DNA from: Gemmatimonadota bacterium
Lineage (GTDB): Bacteria > Gemmatimonadota > Gemmatimonadetes > Longimicrobiales > Gaopeijiaceae
Length of the DNA stretch: 64,000 nucleotides
NCBI GenBank assembly: GCA_028873815.1
Contig: JAPPNN010000080.1
Coordinates: forward strand, 1-64,000
Direction of reading: 5' to 3'
This document shows, piece after piece, positions 1 through 7,766 of the stretch (the first letter of the stretch is position 1; every line of letters starts with the position of its first letter). The notes beneath the pieces were generated by a model. That model was not told where the DNA came from. It did not search any database and was given only the letters and a program-made list of their open reading frames with translations. The position numbers were made by a program, and so were the translations under genes.

Positions 1-158
1 GATATAAACCAATCAGTGCCAATCGCTTACAAAAATCAATCCCATCGAGCCATTCGGACGCCCGGCGACCGCCGCCATCATTCCTACCGACTCACGAAGG
101 GCAGGCCAGCGGCTCGGAAGAGGCTTGGTCTATCCTTCCTGGCCAGGACGTCAAGGCG

Positions 159-362
159 ATGGCGAAGGTCAGAGATGCGATGCGCCTCCTGGTCGCGAAC
201 GGCTGGTACCTGGCCCGAACGCGCGGAAGTCATCGGCAGTACCAGCATCCGGAAATGCCTGGAACCGTGACAATCGCCGGCCGGATGAGCAAAGACTTGG
301 CCCCAGGGACCTGGAAGAGTATCCTCAGACAGGCGGGACTCGAAACGGGAGATATTCCATGA
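159..362 (+). CDS. hicA: HicA-type mRNA interferase toxin
   Basis: A 67-residue protein with the compact double-stranded RNA-binding-like HicA fold. The diagnostic segment is GWYLARTRGSHRQYQHP, in which His25 is the predicted catalytic residue, followed by the family tail LAPGTWKSILRQAGL. HicA toxins cleave mRNA during stress and are neutralised by HicB. The gene precedes hicB directly, the stop and start overlapping as ATGA, the usual HicAB order. The Shine-Dalgarno is weak (AAGG two bases before the start), so a slightly different start cannot be excluded. The family call comes from sequence pattern; activity is inferred. Confidence 0.88.
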   Translation: MAKVRDAMRLLVANGWYLARTRGSHRQYQHPEMPGTVTIAGRMSKDLAPGTWKSILRQAGLETGDIP

Positions 363-577
363 AATACGCGATCGTCATCGAGCCGACCACTACCGGCTAT
401 TCGGCCTACGTCCCGGACCTGCCGGGGTGCGTGGCCGCTGCAGGCTCCTATGAGACCGCGGAGAAGCTGATCCACGAGGCGGTCGTCTTCCACCTCGAGG
501 CCCTGCGCGAGGACGGCGGTCCGATTCCCGAACCGAGGACATCCGTGGGATCAGTGGAGGTTTCGGCTCGGCAGTAG
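359..577 (+). CDS. hicB: HicB-type antitoxin
   Basis: A 72-residue antitoxin with the HicB N-terminal partial RNase H-like fold, recognised from YAIVIEPTTTGYSAYVPDLP and the following GCVAAAGSYETAEK helix region. The start is the ATG overlapping the hicA stop; a longer upstream reading in the same frame is only the shadow of hicA. It is short for a HicB: there is no C-terminal ribbon-helix-helix or HTH domain, so it likely neutralises HicA by binding but may not repress the operon by itself. The two genes form a bicistronic type II toxin-antitoxin module. Confidence 0.88.
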   Translation: MKYAIVIEPTTTGYSAYVPDLPGCVAAAGSYETAEKLIHEAVVFHLEALREDGGPIPEPRTSVGSVEVSARQ

Positions 578-632
578 GCCGCTCGCCGGTTCAGAACGCG
601 TCACTATTCGATCCTCGGCTGGCCGCTTGCCA

Positions 633-3014
633 CTACATGATCGCGTCCACGTGCACATGAAACCGGTACCGGGGATTCGGTCCCTTCAGCGCCCGCGCCA
701 GGTCGACCCGCAGCAGTCCGTCCAGGATGGTGACCCCGAGTCCGACCCCGGACAGCACGTCGCCTGAATCGAAAGAACCCCGGTCGCCCGCCCACCCAGC
801 GTCGCCGAAGAGGCTGGTGCCCCACGTTTGGCCGGTCCGGGCCAGCTCCACCCGGCCTCGCAGGAACGTCGGCCCCGACACGGTGCCGGGAAGGAAGCCG
901 CGCAGCGTCCTCGGCCCGCCCAGCGGCCATTCCCGCTGCACGGGCGCCGCCCCCCACGTGGTTCCGCCCCCAGCTTCCACGCCCAGAGCCCACGTTGTCC
1001 CGGTGCCAGCGAACACGGGGATGACCGTTCGCGCGACCGCCCTGGCCCGCACGTAGTTGTCCCAAGGGGCGACCGTCGGGTGCTCTCCACCCGCACGGAT
1101 GTCCGCAGACGCCTCGTCGCGCGCCAGCCGCCAGGTTGCGCCGTGAGCGTACAGGCCCAGCCCGAACTGAGCCCTCTCCGGATCCCTGCCCCACCACGGC
1201 GACAGCCGCAGCTCGGCACCTGCCTCTTCGATCTCATCCACGATCGGGTTGGGCCCGAAGCTCCAGCTGTCGTCGGATAACTTGAACAGGGCGAATCCCG
1301 CCTCGGTCTCCACCGTCTGCTGACGCTCCGCGTACATCCGTAAGCCGAAGGTCTCCGCGGCGGTGGCCGGCGGACGCCATGCGAATTCGGCACCGGTAGC
1401 CTCGTAGTAGTCCCCGTAGTCGCGGCCCATGAACAAGGCCCGGGCCGAGTTGCCGGCCCCGAGGTAGGCTCCCGCCTCATCGGTCGCCCGCAGTTCGCGG
1501 TACGCTGCCACCGACAGACGGCGCAACACCGTCGCACGCTCAACTTCGAGCCGGGCCCGGGGCCGCAAATCCGCCAGCCCGATGCGCCCCGTCGCAGTCA
1601 CCGAGAGACCGCGGGCGAACGCCACCCTCGCCTGCGTACCGACGGAGAGCCCCTCGATCCGGTTGTAGCGCAGCAATCCTTCCCGAGCCCACGGCAAGTC
1701 CAGAGTCCACCGCCCCGAGACCGCGGCGGGCGGAGCCGCGGGCAGCGCGGCCAGTGCCGACAGGAACGATTCCACCTCGCCGGCAGTGTGGAATCCCGGG
1801 GCTTCCTCCCAGATGGGAGGTGGAAGATGGGGACTCGTCTCGGCGTCCGCCGGATCGGTGGGCACGACGAGTGTGCCCGCGGGCCCCCGGCGCGAGTCCG
1901 TTCGGTCGATGACCGCTTGGGAAACGGCATCCGCGCCCGCCAGCGACCCGTCGACGAAGGCCTCGGCCATGCCCGCAGGCTCACCGGGCCCCACCCCAAC
2001 CGATTCGATCAGATACGACATCTCGAAGGACACGGGGACCCTGACAATCCCCATCCTGATCTCCGCCTCCAATCGCATGGCGTGCGGCATCCAGACCTCG
2101 TTTTCCCACGGCCCATAGCTCACGGAAACGAAGCTCACGTTCATGATCAGGGGGCGGAGCATGGGGGGGATCGGAGGCGGACCGGCTTGATTGGGCTGCG
2201 GTTCCCTTTCCCGCATCATGTCGAGCGGCCGGGCGAGCTGATACACCGCGCGCACCAGAGCACCGGACTCGGGTTCGATCCAGAGTGTGCCGGATATGAG
2301 GTGCGGGTCCGCTTCCCGGGCCAGGACATCGAGCTGAACGGTCGTCAATCGACTTCCGTCGGGGAACGAAAGGGTCAGTGTGTCGCCGCTGCGAAAGCGG
2401 TAGTGCGCCGCCGCGTCGTCCGCCAGCGGATGTGCGAACCAGAATTCGTCCGCGGGACCCACCACACCCAGGTTGCGGATTTCGGTTCGGCCCCCTGCGT
2501 CCGTGTCCTCTGTATCGGCGGTGTCCCTGGCCAATCCGAAGAGCAGACGGTCGCCAGCGGGGTCGAACGGTACGTCGAAGGGGATTTCGCCCAGCCAGCG
2601 GAAGTTTCCCGGTTCGCTGTCGGAGCGAGTCGGGTAGCGCGTGCGAGTCGCCAGCACCTGGGTGACCGGGTCCGTGTCGCGTTGCCAGAGGACGCGGAAT
2701 GCGGACTCACTCTGGTAGACCACCCGGTCCTTCAGGGGAGTGCGCACCGCCGCCGCCATTCGCTGTTCGATGCGGGCGGCGTAGTGCGCGAGGGACTCGT
2801 CCAGCCGCTTCCAGTTGGCGACGGCCGCGGTGTGCAGGTCGCGGGCCACCGAATCGGCGTACGCGCTCTCCGGACCTGCGCCCTGTTGTGGGAGGGAAAC
2901 GGCGTGGAGCGGTGCGGGGAGTGTCGTGGCGGCGACTGCGATGGCGATCGAGAGGAGCGCGGCGGGCCCGGTCACACTGTACTGGCCGGCATCGGTGATC
3001 CGCGTGGCGGTCAT
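633..3014 (-). CDS. Exported protein with C-terminal Omp85-like barrel
   Basis: About 793 residues from the ATG at 3014. A hydrophobic signal segment (LLSIAIAVAATTLPAPLHA) precedes a periplasmic region of roughly 400 residues with the look of an outer-membrane lipoprotein-sorting or TamB/DUF-type sandwich (SGTLWIEPESGALVRAVY). The C-terminal third reads as a beta-barrel. It contains WPLGGPRTLRGF, resembling the conserved (V/L)RG(F/Y) motif of Omp85/BamA/FhaC barrels, and ends in alternating hydrophobic residues. It is probably an outer-membrane protein; substrate unknown. The frame continues upstream to an ATG at 3107, but those extra residues are a HicA relic (separate entry). A GTG at 2975 just before the signal segment is a third possible start. 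The gene faces hicB convergently across 55 bases. Confidence 0.7.
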   Translation of the reverse strand: MTATRITDAGQYSVTGPAALLSIAIAVAATTLPAPLHAVSLPQQGAGPESAYADSVARDLHTAAVANWKRLDESLAHYAARIEQRMAAAVRTPLKDRVVYQSESAFRVLWQRDTDPVTQVLATRTRYPTRSDSEPGNFRWLGEIPFDVPFDPAGDRLLFGLARDTADTEDTDAGGRTEIRNLGVVGPADEFWFAHPLADDAAAHYRFRSGDTLTLSFPDGSRLTTVQLDVLAREADPHLISGTLWIEPESGALVRAVYQLARPLDMMREREPQPNQAGPPPIPPMLRPLIMNVSFVSVSYGPWENEVWMPHAMRLEAEIRMGIVRVPVSFEMSYLIESVGVGPGEPAGMAEAFVDGSLAGADAVSQAVIDRTDSRRGPAGTLVVPTDPADAETSPHLPPPIWEEAPGFHTAGEVESFLSALAALPAAPPAAVSGRWTLDLPWAREGLLRYNRIEGLSVGTQARVAFARGLSVTATGRIGLADLRPRARLEVERATVLRRLSVAAYRELRATDEAGAYLGAGNSARALFMGRDYGDYYEATGAEFAWRPPATAAETFGLRMYAERQQTVETEAGFALFKLSDDSWSFGPNPIVDEIEEAGAELRLSPWWGRDPERAQFGLGLYAHGATWRLARDEASADIRAGGEHPTVAPWDNYVRARAVARTVIPVFAGTGTTWALGVEAGGGTTWGAAPVQREWPLGGPRTLRGFLPGTVSGPTFLRGRVELARTGQTWGTSLFGDAGWAGDRGSFDSGDVLSGVGLGVTILDGLLRVDLARALKGPNPRYRFHVHVDAIM

Positions 3015-3107
3015 GTGACTTCCCTTCGTGCGCGCAACGCGGTAGCCGTAGTGACGCTCAAGCCGTTTAGCGAGATCCCGCCCTGAGAGATCTCGCGGCA
3101 ATCTCAT
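2973..3107 (-). pseudogene. HicA N-terminal relic in frame with the Omp85-like gene
   Basis: The first 45 codons read from ATG 3107 give MRLPRDLSGRDLAKRLERHY, then a GYRVARTKGSHM segment and a TRITDAGQYSVT strand. This is the N-terminal half of a HicA toxin, including the GSH motif with the catalytic His. The C-terminal half of HicA is missing. Instead the frame passes without a stop into the signal segment of the downstream outer-membrane protein. It belongs to a different HicA subgroup from the intact hicA at 159. Whether translation starts here, at 3014 or at 2975 cannot be settled from sequence; a weak purine run lies before each. The fusion most likely arose by deletion. Confidence 0.65.
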
Positions 3108-3326
3108 ACGGCGATGGCCTCTTCTCTAGCGAAGTGCAATCGGATCGTGCCCGCTCACGCGGGGGCTAGTTTGGGCGATGCACACCGACCCGGGACCGTT
3201 CCTTGACCAGTATGCCAGCCCATCCGATTATAGAGCACATTCAAAACATGGCCCCTATGCCACGTCCATGATCCAAGAGGGCTCCGGTCCCACGTGGTGT
3301 AGGGGTCGATCTGTCTTGGGGGGGTT
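3108..3326. other. Intergenic stretch, no gene seen
   Basis: No coding frame with convincing composition on either strand. The stretch near 3225-3250 is locally AT-richer and could hold a promoter for the Omp85-like gene or the small downstream frame, but I see no clear -35/-10 pair. With the small frame that follows, it separates the Omp85-like gene from the His-rich lipoprotein. Confidence 0.4.
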
Positions 3327-3533
3327 GTGGGCGAGTGGATGGCGGTGCTTCTGGACGGCGTATTCGTAAGAAGGTGGATCCGCGAACTGCTGGAACGGAA
3401 GCGGGACCGGGAGGACGACTACGACATCGCCATAAAACGGTATTTGGCAAGAAAGCCGCGCAAGATCGACTGGGCCGGCGGGCGTCGGCCATCCCGGGAC
3501 GAGCTGTATGTGAGGTGGCCGGCGGCCGAATAA
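3327..3533 (+). CDS. Small hypothetical protein, charged
   Basis: A possible 68-residue protein from GTG 3327, preceded by a G-rich run (GGGGGGG) that could serve as ribosome binding site. The N-terminal part is amphipathic (VLLDGVFVRRWIRELLERKR), followed by a strongly charged stretch and a WAGGRRPSRDELY tail. I recognise no family. The length and charge would suit a small antitoxin or DNA-binding protein, but there is no partner gene beside it. It may be spurious; its only support is an open frame and the purine-rich leader. Confidence 0.3.
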   Translation: MGEWMAVLLDGVFVRRWIRELLERKRDREDDYDIAIKRYLARKPRKIDWAGGRRPSRDELYVRWPAAE

Positions 3534-3584
3534 GTCGTCAGTCCGACCGGCGGAGGCTACCGAGACTCAACGTCCACCGCCAGC

Positions 3585-4253
3585 TCAGAACCGGAACGAG
3601 GCATCGGGCGCGACCCGACCGGCCGCCTCGCCCGCCGCAGCGAACACCGTCAGGTCCACCTGCAACACGTCGGGCAGGAGGTCCGCGAACCGCAGGCTCG
3701 CCGGTCCGAGGGGCTCACCGGAGCAGGTGAGCGAGGCAAGGAGGCGCACCTCCGCGTGGACGTGGCCCTCATCCTCTGCGTGCTCGTGGCCTTCGTCTGC
3801 GTGCTCGTGGACCTCATCCTCGTGAGGCGGCTGGTCCTCGCCGGCCTGGTCACCTTCGAAGCCTTCGGGCGCCTGCACCTCCGCCGAATCCAGCGCACAG
3901 GTCACCCCCTCCGGAAAGGCGATGAGACGGGCGCCACCGGTTCGGAGCCTGTCGAGGGCCTCCGCTGCGGTGGCCAGCTCCTCCGCTGAGCGGGGTGCGC
4001 GCTCGAAGCCGAACGCGGATTCCGCGGGGAGTTCCAGGTCGACGGTGAGGCTGGTGCCGTCCAAGGCCAGACCCAGGCGAGCGATGCCGTGTTCGTGGGC
4101 CCCCGGCGTCCCCAACCGTTCGCCCTCGACCAGGGGAGGAGCCGGAGGCGGGGGGGATGAATCGCCGCATGCGACGCACAACAGGAGACACGGGATCGTC
4201 CACCCGACGAAAGCGGAGCGGACTTGTCGTCGATTGAGTTTGGCGAAGGTCAC
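3585..4253 (-). CDS. ZrgA-like (DUF2796) His-rich zinc lipoprotein
   Basis: A 222-residue exported protein. The N-terminus carries a hydrophobic segment ending in LLLCVACGDSS, a lipobox-like site around Cys29, followed by a proline-rich linker. The body resembles DUF2796/ZrgA: an EHGIARLGLALDG start, a SAFGFERAP motif, and near residues 140-170 an acidic His-rich cluster with repeated EHA/DEGHEH units typical of periplasmic zinc scavengers. Family members aid zinc uptake with ZnuABC-type transporters; no transporter genes lie beside it here. The start is GTG 4253 without an evident Shine-Dalgarno, so the exact N-terminus is uncertain. Confidence 0.7.
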   Translation of the reverse strand: MTFAKLNRRQVRSAFVGWTIPCLLLCVACGDSSPPPPAPPLVEGERLGTPGAHEHGIARLGLALDGTSLTVDLELPAESAFGFERAPRSAEELATAAEALDRLRTGGARLIAFPEGVTCALDSAEVQAPEGFEGDQAGEDQPPHEDEVHEHADEGHEHAEDEGHVHAEVRLLASLTCSGEPLGPASLRFADLLPDVLQVDLTVFAAAGEAAGRVAPDASFRF

Positions 4254-4371
4254 GGTGGGGGAACCGGTGGGGGTGGCGTGCCTACAGAGTACGAATGCAG
4301 ATGCATGAGTGATAGGGTGTTGTGATTAGCATACGTTCGAGGTGATTTCCACCCGACAACTGGAGGAGGCC

Positions 4372-5061
4372 ATGAGGATCGGGCCCGTGGTGACCAAAAG
4401 CCCCAACATTCACCCCGCCGTGGCACCCGCCCGCGCCGTCCTCTTCGACTTCGACTTCACGCTGGCGGATTCCTCCGAAGGCATCGTGGCCTGCATGAAC
4501 CACGCGCTGGGCCGCCTGGGGCTCCCTCCGGCCCCAGCCCACGCCATCCGCAGGACGATCGGGCTCGACCTAGGCACGGCGCTCGGAATTCTGGCGGGCG
4601 AGGAGTGGCGGCCGCGGGAGGACGAGTTCCTCGAGCATTTTGTCAGGAAGGCGGACGAGGTGATGGTCGCCAGCACGACCTTCCTGCCGGGCGCGGCGCA
4701 TGTGCTCCGGACACTTCACGATGCCGGCTATCGGGTCGGGATCGTGACCACCAAGTACCGGCACCGCGTCGAAGACGCTCTTGAGCGGGACGGGCTCCGG
4801 GCGTTTGTCGACGTGATCGTCGGAGCGGACGATGTGCCCCGGCCCAAACCCGCCCCCGACGGACTGATGCGGGCGGCCGACTTGCTGGGGATCCCCATCC
4901 CCCAATGCATCTTCGTCGGCGATTCGGCGGTGGATGCCATGGCGGCCCGGGCGCTGGGCGTGGCGTTCGTCGCGGTGCTGTCCGGGACGACGGATGAGGA
5001 GGTGTTCACCAGGTATCCGGTGAGGGTGGTGCTGGGGGGTGTGGCGGAGGTGGTGAATTAG
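4372..5061 (+). CDS. HAD-superfamily phosphatase (phosphoglycolate phosphatase-like)
   Basis: A haloacid-dehalogenase hydrolase of 229 residues. Motif I is FDFDFTLADSS with two Asp as nucleophile and acid-base, motif II is the Thr of IVTTK, motif III is the Lys of RPKPAP, and motif IV is FVGDSAVD. A helical cap lies between motifs I and II. Length and motif spacing fit the PGP/Gph group, but the substrate cannot be read from sequence. I chose ATG 4372 because GGAGG sits five bases upstream; a GTG at 4342 would add ten residues without a better binding site. Stand-alone gene, divergent from the ZrgA-like gene. Confidence 0.85.
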   Translation: MRIGPVVTKSPNIHPAVAPARAVLFDFDFTLADSSEGIVACMNHALGRLGLPPAPAHAIRRTIGLDLGTALGILAGEEWRPREDEFLEHFVRKADEVMVASTTFLPGAAHVLRTLHDAGYRVGIVTTKYRHRVEDALERDGLRAFVDVIVGADDVPRPKPAPDGLMRAADLLGIPIPQCIFVGDSAVDAMAARALGVAFVAVLSGTTDEEVFTRYPVRVVLGGVAEVVN

Positions 5062-5493
5062 GGATGGTTAGATAGGGTTATGCCGTCGCGCGCCCATAAC
5101 TACGCCTAACTCTCTCTAAAGCGAAGGGATTCGATTGATCCCGTCGCCAATCCGTGCCTCGAGCAGGCGCTGGCCAGGGATCTCCAGGCTGGGCCTCTCC
5201 GCGTTTCGCGATCCGGATCAGCGCCATCCTGCAACGCGAGCTGACCGGTTTCTTCCGGCATTGGGAGTACCCGCTGTCCGATTCCGCCGAAGCCACCATC
5301 CGCTCGTTCGGCTTCGACGCGTGGCTGCCGCCCGGCTGGTAGAACGCGACAAGAACGGGCAAAAAGCGATAAACTATGTCACAGTTCATCCGATTCTCGC
5401 GCCGGTGCGCGCCGGTGCGCCGAAGCATGGGAGTGCATGTGAGCAAGGGTTGGGGGGTAGAGGGGTCTGTAGCCGCTTCATGGGACAGAACCA
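5062..5493. other. Non-coding gap with a possible degraded gene end
   Basis: No convincing gene. On the plus strand, codons ending in a stop near 5342 read as a protein-like tail (ELTGFFRHWEYPLSDSAEAT and then SFGFDAWLPPGW) without a credible start, so it may be the 3' end of a lost gene. An AT-richer patch at about 5345-5390 could carry the promoter for the five-gene operon that starts at 5494. A 10-base unit GCGCCGGTGC is directly repeated near 5398-5417. Confidence 0.35.
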
Positions 5494-6417
5494 TTGCACG
5501 ACATACTGGACGTGCCCGAGCCGTGGGCCATCGCCGAGGTTTGCATGCCCGACGGGACGGGAATCGCCCTGCGCCGCCACGGCAATCCGGATGGGCCCCG
5601 GCTCGTTCTCAGCCACGGCAATGGGCTGGCGATCGATCTCTACTATCCGTTCTGGTCGCTGCTCACCGACCGTTTCGATCTGGTTCTGTACGACTTCCGC
5701 AACCACGGATGGAATGTCCCGCGCGACCCCCGCTCTCACAACGTCGCGACCTTCGTTTCGGACAACGATCATGTCGCGCGGGGCATCGACCGGCACTTTG
5801 GCAAGAAGCCCTGGATCGGCGTGTTTCACTCCCTGTCCGCCGTGACGGCCCTGAACCAGGAGCCGCCCGGCGGCACCGCAGCCGCCCTGGTGCTCTTCGA
5901 TCCACCCATCCTGCCGCCGTCGGGAGAGCCCCTGGAGATCGACGCCCGATGGCAGAAAATGCGAATAGCCGCCCGGCTCCGCCCTGAGCGCTACGGGAGC
6001 CGCGGGCAGTTCGCGGACTTGATGACCCGGTCTCCCATGTTCTCGCGGCTGCGTCCCGGCGTGGCGGACCTCGCGTCCCGGGTGCTGCTCCGGCCGGCAC
6101 GCGAAGGAGACGGCTACCAGCTTCGCTGTCCGCCCGAATACGAGGCGCAAATCTTCGAGTACATCTTCGCGTACAACTTCACGCCCGATCCCGCAAGGAT
6201 CGGATGTCCGGTCCAGGTGATCGGAGGGGATCCGACGCTCGCCTTTTCGTTCCTCCCCAGCCTGGACGTGAGCGGACTGATTTCGTTCCACTACGACTTT
6301 GTGCCCGGGGCCACCCACTACCTGCAGCTTGAGAACCCGGAGGAATGCGTCTCCACCATGGTGGAGTTCCTCGAACGCCACGGACTCGTCGAGGCGGCCG
6401 GCATCCGGCCAGAGTGA
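5494..6417 (+). CDS. Alpha/beta-hydrolase, first gene of halogenase cassette
   Basis: A 307-residue alpha/beta-hydrolase-fold protein. Visible marks are the oxyanion-hole region LSHGNGLAID, the strand-loop VLYDFRNHGWN, a nucleophile elbow IGVFHSLSAVTA (Ser after His; the usual G-x-S-x-G is not perfect), and a late His in VPGATHYLQLENP. In a carrier-protein pathway such an enzyme could act as thioesterase or editing hydrolase releasing the product; that role is inferred. The frame opens with a TTG at 5494; a GTG at 5512 is an alternative. Six bases separate its stop from the ligase start, so it is co-transcribed with the ligase, halogenase, carrier protein and reductase. Confidence 0.75.
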   Translation: MHDILDVPEPWAIAEVCMPDGTGIALRRHGNPDGPRLVLSHGNGLAIDLYYPFWSLLTDRFDLVLYDFRNHGWNVPRDPRSHNVATFVSDNDHVARGIDRHFGKKPWIGVFHSLSAVTALNQEPPGGTAAALVLFDPPILPPSGEPLEIDARWQKMRIAARLRPERYGSRGQFADLMTRSPMFSRLRPGVADLASRVLLRPAREGDGYQLRCPPEYEAQIFEYIFAYNFTPDPARIGCPVQVIGGDPTLAFSFLPSLDVSGLISFHYDFVPGATHYLQLENPEECVSTMVEFLERHGLVEAAGIRPE

Positions 6418-6422
6418 CGGCA

Positions 6423-7766
6423 ATGGACCATATCGACTGGCAACTTGGGCGGTTTCAGGACGGCGCCGACGCTCCGGCCATCGTCTGGCGCGACCGCCCG
6501 CATGCCTACGCGGAGCTCACCGACCGCTACCGGGAGTGGCTCGGACGGCTGCTTCAGGCGGACGTGCGGCGAGGGGACTCCGTAGCGGTGGTCAGCGACT
6601 TCTCGCCCGGCGCGGTCGCGTGCCTGCTGGCCCTGCTGAAGATGCGCTGCATTCTGGTGCCGCTCTCCCGGGAGGCGCGTGACCAGCACCGGGAGTTCTT
6701 CCGCATCGGCGAGTTGGACTACCGCGTGGAGATCGATGGCCGGGACGAGGGCACGGTGACCCGGATGGAACACCGGCGCAACCACCCTCTCATGCAACAA
6801 CTGCGGGAGGTGGACAAGGCGGGCCTGGTGCTCTTCAGCTCCGGCTCCACCGGCAAGCCGAAGGCGATCCTGCACAGCCTGCCGGAGCTCCTCAACAAGT
6901 TCCGTACGCCGCGACACTGCTACCGGACGCTCACCTTTCTCCTCTTCGATCACATCGGTGGATTCAACACGCTTTTCTATACCCTGGCCAACCTGGGATG
7001 CATCGTCGTGGCGGGCGACCGAAGCGTGAGCAGCGTCTGCGCGGTCATCGAGAGGCACCGGGTGGAACTGCTTCCCACCTCGCCCTCGTTTCTCAACCTG
7101 CTGCTCCTGTCGGGGGCCGTCGATTCGTACGACCTCTCGTCCCTCAGGCTGATCACCTACGGCACCGAAGTGATGCCGGAACGCACGCTGAGAATGGCAA
7201 ACGAAGCGTTCCCCGGCGTCCGCTTCCTGCAGACCTACGGCCTCAGCGAACTCGGCATTCTGCGTTCGAAGTCGGAATCCGACACCTCGCTGCGGGTCAG
7301 GATCGGGGGAGAAGACTACCAGACCAGGGTCGTGGACGGCAGGCTGCTGATCCGGGCACGGTCGTCGATGCTGGGATACCTGAACGCACCCTCTCCCTTC
7401 GACGAGGACGGGTGGTTCGACACCGGGGATTCGGTCGTTGCGGAGGACGGTTACCTGAGGATCCTGGGGCGGGAATCGGACATCATCAACGTCGGAGGCC
7501 AGAAGGTGTATCCCGCCGAGGTCGAGCAGGTGATCGCCGAGATGAGCGGTGTCATCGATGTCTCCGTGAAGGGCGAGGAGCACTTGCTGATGGGGCAGAT
7601 CGTTGCCGCCACCGTGCAGATGGCCGAGCCGGTCTCCTCGGTGAGCATGCGGAAGCGGATCGCCCGGCACTGCCGGGGCCGCCTGCAGCCCTTCATGATC
7701 CCGGCGAAGGTCAGGGTGGTCACCGACGAACAGGTGAACTACCGCTTCAAGAAGATCCGGCGATGA
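6423..7766 (+). CDS. AMP-forming acyl/aryl-CoA or acyl-ACP ligase (ANL superfamily)
   Basis: A 447-residue adenylate-forming enzyme. Core motifs in order are SSGSTGKPKA (139-148, phosphate loop), TYGLSE (271-276), DTGD (333-336), hinge GRESDIINVGGQKVYP (349-364), and the catalytic Lys in YRFKKIRR at the extreme C-terminus. It is shorter than typical ANL enzymes (500 or more) because the N-terminal region is trimmed. By position it should activate a carboxylic acid as acyl-AMP and load it onto the carrier protein encoded two genes downstream; the substrate acid is unknown. ATG 6423 follows the hydrolase stop, and the stop overlaps the halogenase start as ATGA. Confidence 0.88.
   Translation: MDHIDWQLGRFQDGADAPAIVWRDRPHAYAELTDRYREWLGRLLQADVRRGDSVAVVSDFSPGAVACLLALLKMRCILVPLSREARDQHREFFRIGELDYRVEIDGRDEGTVTRMEHRRNHPLMQQLREVDKAGLVLFSSGSTGKPKAILHSLPELLNKFRTPRHCYRTLTFLLFDHIGGFNTLFYTLANLGCIVVAGDRSVSSVCAVIERHRVELLPTSPSFLNLLLLSGAVDSYDLSSLRLITYGTEVMPERTLRMANEAFPGVRFLQTYGLSELGILRSKSESDTSLRVRIGGEDYQTRVVDGRLLIRARSSMLGYLNAPSPFDEDGWFDTGDSVVAEDGYLRILGRESDIINVGGQKVYPAEVEQVIAEMSGVIDVSVKGEEHLLMGQIVAATVQMAEPVSSVSMRKRIARHCRGRLQPFMIPAKVRVVTDEQVNYRFKKIRR

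Noticed and set aside
1788..3086. 432-codon plus-strand frame opposite the Omp85-like gene
   Set aside because: No signal or domain and Arg/His-rich; the minus-strand protein has signal peptide and barrel features.
5154..5342. Short plus-strand frame ending SFGFDAWLPPGW
   Set aside because: Protein-like tail but no credible start, ribosome site or family; recorded only as a possible degraded end.
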